A stretch of DNA of 64,000 nt from Microcoleus vaginatus WJT46-NPBG5 (GCA_019359355.1 JAHHHM010000003.1:124001-188000); one strand, 5' to 3'; shown: positions 1 to 9,149, counted from the first letter of the stretch. Notes: generated by a model not told the origin, from the letters alone. Numbers and translations: made by a program.

Positions 1-363
1 GACTTTTTCCAAACAACTACTGCGATCACGGCGCATAAAATTGAGCCGGACAAGTTTGCCGGCACTGACAATCACGCGAGCCGGTTCATAACCACCATCT
101 ACAATAATTGTTAATTCCTGAACTCCTTGATTAGATTCAGCTTGCCGGCTTTTACTTTTACTGAAAACAAACCACCATAACTCCAAACCAATTAATCCTA
201 AACCCCCCAACGTTACACCGGCTTTTGCGGCTAAAGGTTGCTCGATTTGTTGAAATTGAGCTGTTTGTTTGGGGTGCATTTCAGCAGCTTTAACTCCAGA
301 TGCGACCGACAGTAAAAATCCAATGCCGGCAACACTACCCCAACTTATTTTTTGATTGAACAT
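1..363 (-). CDS. membrane-anchored cupredoxin-like protein (3' part outside window)
   Basis: The reading frame starts with ATG at 363 and runs off the left edge, giving the first 121 residues. The N-terminus is a hydrophobic signal-like segment (WGSVAGIGFLLSVASGVKA), followed after about 20 residues by a second hydrophobic stretch (AGVTLGGLGLIGLELWWFVF). A soluble part then begins ELTIIVDGGYEPARVIVSAG, the usual first strands of cupredoxin-domain proteins, and reaches NFMRRDRSSCLEK, where a copper-ligand cysteine is plausible. It starts 18 bp after the copA stop on the same strand, so it is the third gene of a copper operon. A role in periplasmic copper binding beside the exporter is inferred; the ligand-bearing C-terminus is not visible. 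Confidence 0.75.
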   Translation of the reverse strand, partial: MFNQKISWGSVAGIGFLLSVASGVKAAEMHPKQTAQFQQIEQPLAAKAGVTLGGLGLIGLELWWFVFSKSKSRQAESNQGVQELTIIVDGGYEPARVIVSAGKLVRLNFMRRDRSSCLEKV

Positions 364-381
364 TCTCCAAACTCCTGCCGA

Positions 382-2643
382 TTACAAAGTGAATTTTGGT
401 TTAAAATTGCGTAAGCGTAAAGCATTTGTAACTACCGAGACTGAGCTAAATGCCATTGCTGCTCCTGCAATCATGGGATTGAGTAGCCATCCAAAAACTG
501 GGAATAAAACTCCAGCCGCAATGGGAATCCCGGCGACATTGTAAATAAAAGCAAAAAACAAATTTTGGCGAATATTTTGAATCGTGGCGCGGCTAAGTTC
601 AATGGCTGTGACAATGCCTTGCAAATCTCCTGAGATGAGTGTAATATCACTGGCAGCGATTGCTACATCTGTCCCGGTTCCAATCGCAATTCCCACATCC
701 GCTTGCGCTAAAGCCGGCGCATCATTAATCCCATCTCCCACCATCGCCACAACTTTTCCTTCTCTTTGAAGTGCTTGGATTTTAGCTGCTTTTTGATCAG
801 GTCTAACCTGTGCAAATACGCGTTTAATTCCCACTTCACCGGCAATTGCTTCTGCTGTCTGCCAGTTATCTCCGGTTAGCATTACAACTTCTAACCCTAA
901 CCTTTGTAACGCTCTCACAACGCCGGGTGATGAAGGCTTTAGTGCGTCGGCAATTGCCATTAGTCCTTCAATTTGTTGCTCTACCGCAATCCAAATCACT
1001 GTGGTTCCGCTGGCTTCCCAAATTACTTGGTGTTGTTCAAGAGATTTCGTCTCAATTCCTAATTCCTCCATCCATCGCTGAGTGCCAATTTGCACAAGCC
1101 GGCCTGATATAATTCCTTGAACCCCACTGCCGGCAATTGCTTCAAAATTTTCTACATCGGTTAACTGAACTTCTTGAGATTTGGCATATCGAACTACGGC
1201 TTCAGCAATCGGATGTTCTGAGTTTCGTTCTACCGAAGCAGCCAATCGCAATAGTTTTAACTCATTTTGATTGGCCGTTCCATTAACCGTAACAAAATCG
1301 GTTACTGTTGGTTTACCTTGAGTCAGTGTGCCGGTTTTATCTAATACAATTGTTTGGATGGTGTGCGCTAATTCTAAACTTGCAGCATCTTTAATTAAAA
1401 TGCCATTTTCTGCACCTTTGCCGGTTCCTACCATTACAGATGTGGGTGTTGCCAAACCCAAAGCGCAAGGACAAGCAATAATTAACACTCCCACCGTTGC
1501 GATAGTGGCAAGTGTTATATTGCCCATTACATTAAACCAGATAATAAACGTTGCGATAGCAACTGCAATGACTGCCGGCACAAACCATCGCGTTACTTGA
1601 TCCGCTAAGCGTTGAATGGGTGCTTTAGAACCTTGCGCTTGCTGCACTAATTTAACAACTTGAGCCAAAACCGTATCTTTTCCAACGCGTGTAGCACGAA
1701 ACTTAAAGCTGCCGGTTTTGTTAATTGTAGATCCAATGACTTCATCTGAGGGTTGCTTTTTAACCGGCACACTTTCTCCCGTCACCATTGCTTCATCAAT
1801 TGTGGAATAGCCTTCAATAATTTTCCCATCTACCGGAATTTTTTCACCGGGACGGACCAGAACAACATCCCCAATTTTGACTTCTTCAATGGGAACATCA
1901 AATTCTTGATGATCTCGAGTTAAACGCGCTGTTTTTGCTTGTAAGCCAATCAGTTGACGAATCGCCTCAGAAGTTTGACCCCTAGCGCGATTTTCTAGAT
2001 GCCGGCCTAGCAAAATTAACGTAATAATCACGGCTGCCGGTTCATAGTAAACATCAGGCATTAATCCCTGAGATGTAAAGAATTCCGGTAAAATTGTGGC
2101 AAAAACAGAATAAAAGAATGCCGCACTCGTTCCCAAGGCAACCAAAGTATCCATCGTTGCATTGTGACGTTTTAAGGCTTTCCAAGCAGTGACATAAAAC
2201 GATTTTCCACACCAAAATTGCACTGGCAAGGTTAACAACAGTTGTAACCAAGAGTTGTGCAGCCACGCCGGAATTAAGGGTAAATTTAACCCCAGCATTG
2301 CCGGCAGCGAACCTACTACCAGCACAATACTAATGATTCCTCCAACTAAAATTTTGCACTGCAAATCTTGTGATTCTGCCAAATGCGCAGCTTTTTCAGC
2401 ATCATCTTCTCCCGTCACCATTTCCTGTGCTTGAGCCGGCAGCGCACTGTATCCAGCATCATCAACAGCCTGCTGAATTTCCTCTAAGGCGGTTTGAGTT
2501 GAATCATATTGAACCCTTGTCTGTTCCATCGCAAAATTAACCTGACATTCAACCACGCCAGGAACTGACTTAATTGCCTCTTCAATTGCAGAAGCACAAG
2601 AGGCACAGCTCATGCCACGTAATTTGAGTGTGATCGTATCCAT
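382..2643 (-). CDS. copA: copper-translocating P1B-type ATPase (CopA/PacS/CtaA family)
   Basis: This 753-residue protein couples ATP hydrolysis to Cu(I) movement across a membrane. Motifs in order: one N-terminal heavy-metal domain with GMSCASC (10-16), TGES actuator loop (288-291), intramembrane CPC (391-393), phosphorylated Asp in DKTGT (435-439), the P1B His-Pro pair SEHPIA (476-481) and the hinge GDGINDAP (636-643). The last two helices carry YN and MAFSSVSVVTNALRLRNF, the pattern of Cu(I)-specific pumps. The start is ATG at 2643. It lies between a small chaperone and a cupredoxin-like gene, all on the minus strand. Cyanobacteria use related ATPases for efflux (CopA), thylakoid supply (PacS) or plasma-membrane import (CtaA); the sequence alone does not say which, although the chaperone partner is compatible with each. 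Confidence 0.95.
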   Translation of the reverse strand: MDTITLKLRGMSCASCASAIEEAIKSVPGVVECQVNFAMEQTRVQYDSTQTALEEIQQAVDDAGYSALPAQAQEMVTGEDDAEKAAHLAESQDLQCKILVGGIISIVLVVGSLPAMLGLNLPLIPAWLHNSWLQLLLTLPVQFWCGKSFYVTAWKALKRHNATMDTLVALGTSAAFFYSVFATILPEFFTSQGLMPDVYYEPAAVIITLILLGRHLENRARGQTSEAIRQLIGLQAKTARLTRDHQEFDVPIEEVKIGDVVLVRPGEKIPVDGKIIEGYSTIDEAMVTGESVPVKKQPSDEVIGSTINKTGSFKFRATRVGKDTVLAQVVKLVQQAQGSKAPIQRLADQVTRWFVPAVIAVAIATFIIWFNVMGNITLATIATVGVLIIACPCALGLATPTSVMVGTGKGAENGILIKDAASLELAHTIQTIVLDKTGTLTQGKPTVTDFVTVNGTANQNELKLLRLAASVERNSEHPIAEAVVRYAKSQEVQLTDVENFEAIAGSGVQGIISGRLVQIGTQRWMEELGIETKSLEQHQVIWEASGTTVIWIAVEQQIEGLMAIADALKPSSPGVVRALQRLGLEVVMLTGDNWQTAEAIAGEVGIKRVFAQVRPDQKAAKIQALQREGKVVAMVGDGINDAPALAQADVGIAIGTGTDVAIAASDITLISGDLQGIVTAIELSRATIQNIRQNLFFAFIYNVAGIPIAAGVLFPVFGWLLNPMIAGAAMAFSSVSVVTNALRLRNFKPKFTL

Positions 2644-2740
2644 AATTTTGTTAATGGTTAGTTAGTAGAAACAGGACGCCCACTGCCCTTGCAGAAAACA
2701 TCCTACAATTGAAAAAAAGATGACTTTTTTTGTGGTTTCT

Positions 2741-2769
2741 TCCCCGACAGATGAGTGAAAGGTCGGGGA
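2741..2769. repeat. 8-bp inverted repeat between chaperone gene and copA
   Basis: TCCCCGAC (2741-2748) is repeated inverted as GTCGGGGA (2762-2769) around a 13-nt spacer, in the 167-bp gap between the chaperone and copA. No T-run follows on either strand, so it is a poor intrinsic terminator. It may be a processing hairpin in the operon mRNA or an operator; neither can be decided from sequence. Confidence 0.45.
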
Positions 2770-2810
2770 TTCTTGCCAAAGATTGAATCAAGATGTTGCT
2801 CTTGAATTTT

Positions 2811-3005
2811 CTAAGCAACTGGATAGCCGGCAGCAGCAATTACTTTCTTAACTGCCGCCTCAGACTGTTGCGTTTCAATGGTGACTTGCTTCGTTTTGGT
2901 ATCTGCATCAACTTTTGCAGCCGGATCAATTGCTGTAACTGCTTTGGTGATGGTTTTCACACAAGCAGAACAAGCCATTTTGGGGACTTTTAGTTGTAGT
3001 GTCAT
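2811..3005 (-). CDS. heavy-metal-associated domain protein, copper chaperone (Atx1/CopZ type)
   Basis: A 64-residue single-domain protein with the metal-binding loop MACSACVKT (Cys12 and Cys15, CxxC) after the first beta strand and the full beta-alpha-beta-beta-alpha-beta pattern of HMA chaperones. Such proteins carry Cu(I) in the cytosol and hand it to P1B ATPases. ATG at 3005 is preceded by TTGGAG as ribosome binding site. It is upstream of copA on the same strand with a 167-bp gap. In cyanobacteria one Atx1-like chaperone serves both PacS and CtaA, so the symbol is left open. Confidence 0.9.
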   Translation of the reverse strand: MTLQLKVPKMACSACVKTITKAVTAIDPAAKVDADTKTKQVTIETQQSEAAVKKVIAAAGYPVA

Positions 3006-3224
3006 TTGCTTAACTCCAAAAATTCACTGCTGTGTTTCACTAGATTCATTGTGAAGCCTCCAGTGAACTGGAGAGTCAAGGGGTTAAAGAAAAAAATATT
3101 GAATGCCGAGTTTGCCAAGCCGTGCCATTTTCCAAGGTATGCCACCTTCGGGGCGCAAACGTCACCTCTGCCACCGGCACCGGCAGTAAAATAGCCCTAC
3201 AGCGACCTTTCTCCGGCAACCCAG

Positions 3225-4130
3225 ATGGCCCAGAAATCTTCCCAAGCCCCCCACCGGCACCTACTTGATAATGATGCAACGGCAGCCTGGATATTCTTAG
3301 CCCCCGCCCTCATCCTCCTAGGCGTCTTCGTCATTTGGCCCATCGCCTATCTGTTTTACCTCAGCTTCACCACCGGCAGCTTCACCCAAGCCGGCATCCG
3401 CTTGGCTGGGTTACGCAACTACTGGCGTTTGCTTCTCAGTCCCGACTTCTGGCAAGTTCTGTTTAATACCCTCTATTTCACCGTCGCCACCGTTATCCCC
3501 AGCCTCGTTATCCCCCTAGCACTTGCCGTACTGCTAAACCGTTCATTTGCCTTGCGCGGCTTCCTTCGTACCGCTTATTTCATCCCCTCAATTACCTCCC
3601 TCGTTGCAGTTGGCTTAGGGTGGCGGTGGTTATTTCAAAGTGAAGGGCCGGTTAACGCTTTTTTGAATTCTCTGGGCATCGCTCCAGTGCCTTGGTTAAG
3701 CAGTACAATATGGGCAATGCCGGTGTTAATTTTATTAAGTATTTGGAAGCAGCTGGGATTCAACTTGGTGGTGTTTTTAGCAGGGTTGCAAGCGATTCCC
3801 CTCCAACGTTATGAAGCAGCTGAACTTGACGGTGCCGGCCCTTTGCAGCAATTTTGGTATATTACCCTGCCGGGATTGCGGCCTACTCTTGTCTTTGCTA
3901 CCGTCACCACAGCTATTTTCACCCTACGAAGCTTTGAGCAAGTTTACGTGATCACCGGCGGAGGCCCGTTGAACTCCACTAATCTGTTGGTTTACTACAT
4001 CTACGAAGAAGCCTTTACTCTATTTGATTTTGGGTATGCCGCTGCTGCCGCAACCGTATTGCTTGCTGTGACACTGGTGCTAGTCTCTCTGCAACTGCGA
4101 GTTTGGGGCGAGGAAGGGGCTAGGGAGTAG
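3225..4130 (+). CDS. carbohydrate ABC transporter permease (MalF/UgpA-like)
   Basis: This 301-residue inner-membrane protein has six predicted hydrophobic segments and the permease EAA loop, seen here as YEAAELDGAGPLQQFWYITL, which docks on the ATPase subunit. The end SFEQVYVITGGGPLNSTNLLVYYIYE is typical of the MalF/UgpA half of sugar or glycerol-3-phosphate importers. No binding protein, second permease or ATPase lies next to it, so its partners must be encoded elsewhere; orphan sugar permeases of this kind are common in cyanobacteria. The upstream copper genes diverge from it. Substrate unknown. Confidence 0.9.
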   Translation: MAQKSSQAPHRHLLDNDATAAWIFLAPALILLGVFVIWPIAYLFYLSFTTGSFTQAGIRLAGLRNYWRLLLSPDFWQVLFNTLYFTVATVIPSLVIPLALAVLLNRSFALRGFLRTAYFIPSITSLVAVGLGWRWLFQSEGPVNAFLNSLGIAPVPWLSSTIWAMPVLILLSIWKQLGFNLVVFLAGLQAIPLQRYEAAELDGAGPLQQFWYITLPGLRPTLVFATVTTAIFTLRSFEQVYVITGGGPLNSTNLLVYYIYEEAFTLFDFGYAAAAATVLLAVTLVLVSLQLRVWGEEGARE

Positions 4131-4229
4131 GGGAGAGGGAAGAGTAATTAATTGTGGTCGTTTTAGCACAATTAATAGAAGGCAAATTTAGCGGCTTGGG
4201 TTTTAGGTGGTAGGTTGAAAATATTAGAA

Positions 4230-5639
4230 ATGAAGCAACATTTGGGGATCACAAATAAGGCGACGTCGCAGACAAACTTGCAGAATGTAACGAAATTGCT
4301 GATAGCCAGTTTCACCCCATCTGTACCTGAAGAACAAAGACAAAAGTTAAAAAGCAAAAGAAAAGTCTTGCTTGTCCCTTTTTACCTTTTATCTTTAACT
4401 TCCGCTTTGGCTTTCTTTGTTGTTGTTCAACCCAGCCGGTGCGAAGACGCTGTTAACAACGTCCTCCTCGCTACACTTCCCCCAGAAACCGACACGCTGG
4501 TGAACAGCAACACAGGCTTTGCGCTTGACCTCTATAAGTATCTGCGCCAAGAGGTTTCTAGGCAGAACGGGGGGAAGGAAGGAAACGTGTTTTTCTCACC
4601 CTATAGCCTGTCAACCGGGCTGGCCATGACCTATGCCGGTGCGAGGGGCCAGACAGCCGCCGAAATGGGCAAAGCACTGCACTTTAACCTCCCGCCCGAA
4701 CGTCTGCATCCAGCTTTTTCGGCACTCAGGGCGAACATAGAGGCTGACAGCCGGCAGAATTATCAGCTAGACATCGCGAACCGGCTTTGGGGCCAAAAAG
4801 GGTATAACTTTTTAGAAGCATTTCTGGAAATTACCCGTAATTTTTACAACGCAACTTTAGAAAAATTAGACTTCACGGCTGCGCCAGAGGCAGCTCGAAC
4901 TCAGATCAACCAATGGATCGCGCAAAAAACCCACGAAAAGATTAAGGATCTCATTCCTCCTGGCGTTCTCTCCTCAGATACGCGCTTGGTACTCACCAAC
5001 GCTATCTACTTTAAAGCTGCATGGTTTAGCCCATTTGATCCTAGTAAAACCAAAAACGAGCCGTTTACCACCCTAGACGGGCAGCCGGTGCCGGTGCCGA
5101 TGATGCACCAAGCCGGCCAAATGTTTGGCTACGCAGAAATTGAGGGTTTGCAAGTGCTGGAACTTCCCTTTGTGGATGACCGGCTATCTGTGGTAATTCT
5201 TTTACCGCAACAAGTCGATGGGCTGCCTGAGTTGGAGCGGAGATTAACTCCAGAAAACTTGACAAAATGGGTATCATCTCTATCGAGTGAGGTTCCAGTT
5301 TCCGTGTGGCTGCCCAAGTTCCAGTTGCGTTCAGAGTTTGAGCTGAAAGAGGTACTGTCAAAAATGGGGATGCCCCTTGCCTTTTCCCCTAATTCCGACT
5401 TCTCCGGCATGAACGGACAGAAAGACCTGTTTATCTCAAATGTCATCCACAAGACGTTTGCAGACGTGAATGAGGCCGGCACTGAAGCAGATGCAGCGAC
5501 AGCCATAACTGCGGCGACAAGGGGCAGCGGAAATGCTTTTAAAGCCGATCACCCATTTATCTTTCTGATTCGTGATGCAGAGTCTGGCAGCGTTTTATTT
5601 CTTGGTCGCGTGGTTAACCCAACCTTAGTCAATTATTGA
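4230..5639 (+). CDS. serpin-family serine protease inhibitor, probably membrane-anchored or exported
   Basis: The protein (469 residues from ATG 4230; an in-frame TTG at 4215 is the alternative) has a basic N-terminus, a hydrophobic segment at about 46-66 (signal or anchor), then a full serpin fold. Visible serpin signatures are NVFFSPYSLSTGLAMTYAGA near the start, LVLTNAIYFKAAW in the core, the hinge VNEAGTEADAATA before the reactive loop, and the C-terminal signature FKADHPFIFLIRD. Aligning the hinge by the usual 17-residue rule places Arg431-Gly432 at P1-P1', so trypsin-like proteases would be the target; this is inference. The hinge is small-residue rich, as needed for loop insertion, so it should be inhibitory. 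Bacterial serpins are patchily distributed, which suggests past transfer. Confidence 0.93.
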   Translation: MKQHLGITNKATSQTNLQNVTKLLIASFTPSVPEEQRQKLKSKRKVLLVPFYLLSLTSALAFFVVVQPSRCEDAVNNVLLATLPPETDTLVNSNTGFALDLYKYLRQEVSRQNGGKEGNVFFSPYSLSTGLAMTYAGARGQTAAEMGKALHFNLPPERLHPAFSALRANIEADSRQNYQLDIANRLWGQKGYNFLEAFLEITRNFYNATLEKLDFTAAPEAARTQINQWIAQKTHEKIKDLIPPGVLSSDTRLVLTNAIYFKAAWFSPFDPSKTKNEPFTTLDGQPVPVPMMHQAGQMFGYAEIEGLQVLELPFVDDRLSVVILLPQQVDGLPELERRLTPENLTKWVSSLSSEVPVSVWLPKFQLRSEFELKEVLSKMGMPLAFSPNSDFSGMNGQKDLFISNVIHKTFADVNEAGTEADAATAITAATRGSGNAFKADHPFIFLIRDAESGSVLFLGRVVNPTLVNY

Positions 5640-5945
5640 CAGAGAATGCGATGAAAGCGGGGATATTGGAGCTTTTTAGGGATAAACAAAACATTTACCG
5701 GCCAAATTTTTCTACAGTAACCACCGGCAACCTTTGCTCGGCTCAACATTGGAGCCTCAAGACTCGATAGGATAGAACGGGATCGCTCACTCACGCTTGG
5801 TCGCGTAGCAGGGCTGTTTCATTCTCCTAAAACTTGCCGGGGGGTCAAACCGCTGCCGGACTGTTGGACGAACACGTTACAAGAATGAATCAGCCTTGCC
5901 ACCGCGTAGGGGAGTTTTGAACAATATTGCTGGGGAGAACACTGC
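5640..5945. other. intergenic region upstream of ccsA
   Basis: I see no coding frame or convincing terminator hairpin in these 306 bases. The segment just before ccsA (GGGGAGAAC, ending five bases before ATG) provides its ribosome binding site. Promoter elements could not be assigned. Confidence 0.5.
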
Positions 5946-7001
5946 ATGGATTTAGTCGCACTGCAAAACGGGTTGGATAATATCTCGTTTGCCGTTTTAT
6001 TCGCTACGATGCTGATTTATTGGGGAGGGGCAGCGTTTCCGGGAATTCCCTATCTGCCGGCGCTGGGGACTGCTGGGATGGCAAGCGCAAACCTCTGCAT
6101 TGCTGCTTTGCTGGGAGCACGCTGGATAGAAGCGGGTTACTTCCCCTTAAGTAATCTCTATGAGTCCCTGTTTTTCTTGGCATGGGGAATGACCACCATC
6201 CATCTGATTGCTGAAAATATGAGCCGCAGTCGGCTGGTGGGTGTGGTGACAGCGCCGGTGGCGATGGCGATCACCGCGTTTGCTGCTATCACCTTGCCTT
6301 CAGGAATGCAGTCGGCAGAACCGCTAGTGCCGGCACTTAAATCAAACTGGCTGATGATGCACGTCAGCGTCATGATGCTCAGCTATTCCGCGCTGATGGT
6401 GGGTTCACTGCTGGCGATCGCTTTCTTAGTTGTCACCGGCGGACAAAATATTGAGCTGCGAGGCAGTTCCGTTGGCACCGGCGGCTTCCGCAACAATCAA
6501 TATCGCTTGCGAAAAGCCGGTGAGGAAATTGCGCCTCAGCCGGTTGAACAGATGCCGGCTGCCGGTTTTGCAGATGGCAATGGCAACGGTAAAACAGCGG
6601 TTTTGGAGATGGTGCAAACCTTGCCGGTTCAAAATTCAACCTCCAATCTTCCCAATTCCGAACCGCTTTCACCCCAACGCCTCAGCCTTGCAGAAATTCT
6701 CGATAACATCAGCTATCGCATTATCGGCTTAGGATTTCCCCTCCTAACGATTGGAATTATTGCCGGCGCTGTCTGGGCAAATGAAGCCTGGGGTTCCTAC
6801 TGGAGTTGGGACCCCAAAGAAACCTGGGCATTAATTACCTGGCTAGTATTTGCCGCTTATCTCCACGCCCGAATCACCAAAGGCTGGCAAGGACGCAAGC
6901 CAGCAATCTTAGCCGCCACCGGCTTCGTCGTTGTTTGGGTTTGCTATCTCGGAGTCAATTTGTTAGGCAAAGGATTACACTCCTACGGCTGGTTTTTCTA
7001 A
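5946..7001 (+). CDS. ccsA: cytochrome c biogenesis protein CcsA (System II heme handling)
   Basis: A 351-residue thylakoid/plasma membrane protein that, with Ccs1/CcsB, delivers heme to apocytochromes c. The diagnostic tryptophan-rich heme motif is [15 protein letters not shown] at about 282-296, followed by [11 protein letters not shown] with a conserved His, and the protein ends [16 protein letters not shown] as in plant and cyanobacterial CcsA. Early helices carry [16 protein letters not shown] hydrophilic, proline- and glycine-rich loop of about 75 residues (roughly 168-243) separates the two membrane halves. It stands alone and is followed by a terminator. Confidence 0.95.
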   Translation: MDLVALQNGLDNISFAVLFATMLIYWGGAAFPGIPYLPALGTAGMASANLCIAALLGARWIEAGYFPLSNLYESLFFLAWGMTTIHLIAENMSRSRLVGVVTAPVAMAITAFAAITLPSGMQSAEPLVPALKSNWLMMHVSVMMLSYSALMVGSLLAIAFLVVTGGQNIELRGSSVGTGGFRNNQYRLRKAGEEIAPQPVEQMPAAGFADGNGNGKTAVLEMVQTLPVQNSTSNLPNSEPLSPQRLSLAEILDNISYRIIGLGFPLLTIGIIAGAVWANEAWGSYWSWDPKETWALITWLVFAAYLHARITKGWQGRKPAILAATGFVVVWVCYLGVNLLGKGLHSYGWFF

Positions 7002-7051
7002 CAGCTTCGCCACTTAACCAAGCCAGTTAATTTAACAACAAATCGATTAAG

Positions 7052-7080
7052 GGACGCGGCAAAACTGCGTCCTTTCTATT
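7052..7080 (+). terminator. intrinsic terminator of ccsA
   Basis: A 6-bp GC-rich stem (GGACGC at 7052-7057 with GCGTCC at 7067-7072) around a nine-base loop is followed by TTTCTATT. It lies 50 bases past the ccsA stop. Confidence 0.7.
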
Positions 7081-7131
7081 AAATAGTAGAGATTAACTTG
7101 AGCTAATCCCCTCGCATTTTCCCTAAACTTA

Positions 7132-7281
7132 TACCCACACACCGGCAACCAACCCTCAACCCCATCTGTGTGCATCTGTGGTAAAAAAAATCCCCATCGC
7201 CACCCCTACCCAGACACCGGCAACCAACCCTCAAGCCCATCTGCGTTTATCTGCGTGCATCTGCGGTAAAAAAAATCCCCA
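7132..7281. repeat. imperfect direct repeat upstream of tilS
   Basis: Two near-identical units, 7132-7196 and 7207-7281, share the blocks ACCGGCAACCAACCCTCAA, CCCATCTG and GGTAAAAAAAATCCCCA. The second unit carries a ten-base insertion that itself repeats an ATCTGCGT word. The second copy ends just before the tilS start. It looks like a duplicated noncoding segment built of degenerate ATCTGTG/ATCTGCG words. Confidence 0.7.
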
Positions 7282-7290
7282 ACCACCTGA

Positions 7291-8283
7291 ATGACAAACT
7301 GGACACCCCTCCACGCCCAAATCCATCGGCTACTCAGACACCGGCAACTGTTACCCCCCAATCAACGACTACTCATCGCAGTCTCTGGCGGACAAGATTC
7401 CCTTTGCTTAGCCCAATTACTGCTAGACTTACAGCCCAAATGGGGATGGCATTTAGGCATCGCCCACTGCGATCACCGCTGGCGTCCCGACTCCGAAGCC
7501 AACGCAGATCATGTCCAACAACTAGCCGCAACCTGGGAACTGCCATTTCACCGGCAAGTCGCCCAAGAAATCCCGAAAACTGAAGCAGCCGCGCGAAACT
7601 GGCGCTACCAAGTTTTGTGTAGCATTGCGATCCAAAATCAATATCAATATATCCTCACCGGCCACACCGCCAGTGATCGCGCAGAAACCCTTCTCTACAA
7701 CTTAATTCGCGGTGCCGGTGCCGATGGATTGCAAGCTTTAACCTGGAAACGTCCTTTAGATGCTGGTGTGCAATTAGTGCGCCCCCTATTAGAAGTCACT
7801 CGAAACCAAACAGGTCAATTTTGTCAAGAGGCCGGCTTAAAAATTTGGGAAGATTCCACTAACCAAGATTCGCACTACGCCCGCAACCGCATCCGCAATG
7901 AATTGCTGCCTTACTTGCAAACCCACTTCAACCCGCAGGTCGAGCAAGCCCTCGCCCAAACTGCTGAACTATTGCGATCCGATGTTCAGTATTTAGAACA
8001 AGTTGCCGGCGAAGTTTTGCAAGAATGTATTTCACAAAACTATCAAGAAATTAATACAAAAATTGCTATCAATCGCCGCATTTTACGCGCTCAACCCTTA
8101 GCGATCCAACGTCGAGTCATGCGCCGGCTACTGGAACAAATTCTTGCCGGTGCGCCTAGCTTTGAACACATCGAAAAGCTAACAACGTTAATTTCCGCCC
8201 CTAACCGAACTCGCACTGATCCGTTTCCCGGTGGCACATTTGCAGAAGTTGCCGGTGACTTGATCTGTGTCTTTGAAAAATAG
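7291..8283 (+). CDS. tilS: tRNA(Ile)-lysidine synthetase
   Basis: TilS attaches lysine to the wobble cytidine (C34) of the CAU-anticodon tRNA-Ile, changing its specificity from AUG to AUA. The ATP pyrophosphatase P-loop is SGGQDS at residues 32-37, followed by HCDHRWRPDSEANADHV and LTGHTASDRAETLLYNLIRG, all typical of TilS. At 330 residues it has the short cyanobacterial/chloroplast architecture (catalytic plus TilS middle domain) and lacks the long C-terminal extension of the E. coli enzyme. ATG at 7291. It is an essential housekeeping gene, here monocistronic. Confidence 0.95.
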   Translation: MTNWTPLHAQIHRLLRHRQLLPPNQRLLIAVSGGQDSLCLAQLLLDLQPKWGWHLGIAHCDHRWRPDSEANADHVQQLAATWELPFHRQVAQEIPKTEAAARNWRYQVLCSIAIQNQYQYILTGHTASDRAETLLYNLIRGAGADGLQALTWKRPLDAGVQLVRPLLEVTRNQTGQFCQEAGLKIWEDSTNQDSHYARNRIRNELLPYLQTHFNPQVEQALAQTAELLRSDVQYLEQVAGEVLQECISQNYQEINTKIAINRRILRAQPLAIQRRVMRRLLEQILAGAPSFEHIEKLTTLISAPNRTRTDPFPGGTFAEVAGDLICVFEK

Positions 8284-8545
8284 AGATTCAGCAGTTGCCT
8301 CAAGGTGCCGGTGAGGTATCAACGAGTTCAAAGATACAATTCGATATTGTTATTTTCTTTTATTATCCTTATAATAATACAAGAACCTTGAAAACTGGTT
8401 GAATAGGTGAATTTCTTCTAATAACTTTTTTTGAAATATTTTATAGATTTTATAATATCATTCATCCTAAATCTTTAACAGAGGTAAAAAGATAAAATTA
8501 TTTTCTCCTATTTAAAGTTAAAATCATTTTTATATTTTATTTTAT
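8284..8545. other. AT-rich intergenic region
   Basis: Most of this 262-bp stretch is strongly AT-rich, with runs such as TTATTATCCTTATAATAATA, and lacks the CCGGC words common on either side. It precedes the DUF6883/DUF4926 pair and fits recently acquired DNA. No coding frame seen. Confidence 0.5.
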
Positions 8546-8878
8546 ATGAAACTACCTAATCCAGAACAAGCTATCATTGATGAAGATAAACTCTCAGGCT
8601 ACTGCCTCAACTTGAGACATTCAGAGGGTCAACACAAAGCCCGAGTTTTTCAGTCAGTTCTAGGGATAGGCATAGAGGAGGCAGACGAGTTAAGAGCAGC
8701 CTTGCTACAAGCTATCCAAACTACTGATGCCGTTCTCGCTCAACCTAGTCCATACGGACACAAATATAAAGTAGATTTTTTGATGGCAAGACAAGATAAA
8801 AGTGCAATAGTTCGCAGTATTTGGATAGTTCGCAATAATGAAGATTTTCCGCGATTGATTACTTGTTTTGTTCTGTGA
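8546..8878 (+). CDS. DUF6883-like small protein
   Basis: A 110-residue soluble protein beginning MKLPNPEQAIIDEDKLSGYC and containing HSEGQHKARVFQSVLGI and the end IVRSIWIVRNNEDFPRLITC. I recognise this as the family annotated DUF6883, common in cyanobacteria and also found at the ends of some large bacterial toxins (from memory). ATG at 8546, 20 bases before the next gene, so the two are co-transcribed. The AT-rich upstream region suggests horizontal gain. Function unknown; a toxin-like role is only a possibility. Confidence 0.8.
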   Translation: MKLPNPEQAIIDEDKLSGYCLNLRHSEGQHKARVFQSVLGIGIEEADELRAALLQAIQTTDAVLAQPSPYGHKYKVDFLMARQDKSAIVRSIWIVRNNEDFPRLITCFVL

Positions 8879-8897
8879 GCTTAGATAAAAGAGGTAT

Positions 8898-9131
8898 ATG
8901 AATTCACCAATAAAGTTACTAGATGTGGTGGCACTCTTGGAAGATTTACCAGAACTAGGCTTATATCGAGGTCAAGTGGGAACCGTTGTGGAAGTGTACG
9001 AACCAGAAGTTTTTGAAGTCGAGTTTAGTGACTTCAATGGTAAGGCTTATGCTATAGAGACTTTAAGCGCTAATCAGCTAATGATTTTATACCATCAGCA
9101 ATTGGCAGGAGAAATGTTAGTTAAAACCTGA
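8898..9131 (+). CDS. DUF4926-like small protein
   Basis: A 77-residue protein whose core (LLDVVALLEDLPELGLYRGQ, then GTVVEVYEPEVFEVEFSDFNG) matches the small all-beta DUF4926 family. The start is ATG with GAGG seven bases upstream. It follows the DUF6883 gene by 19 bp, a pairing I recall from many cyanobacterial genomes. The size and tight linkage fit a partner or antidote protein; no biochemical role is known to me. Confidence 0.8.
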   Translation: MNSPIKLLDVVALLEDLPELGLYRGQVGTVVEVYEPEVFEVEFSDFNGKAYAIETLSANQLMILYHQQLAGEMLVKT

Positions 9132-9149
9132 AGTAAACGTACATTTCGA

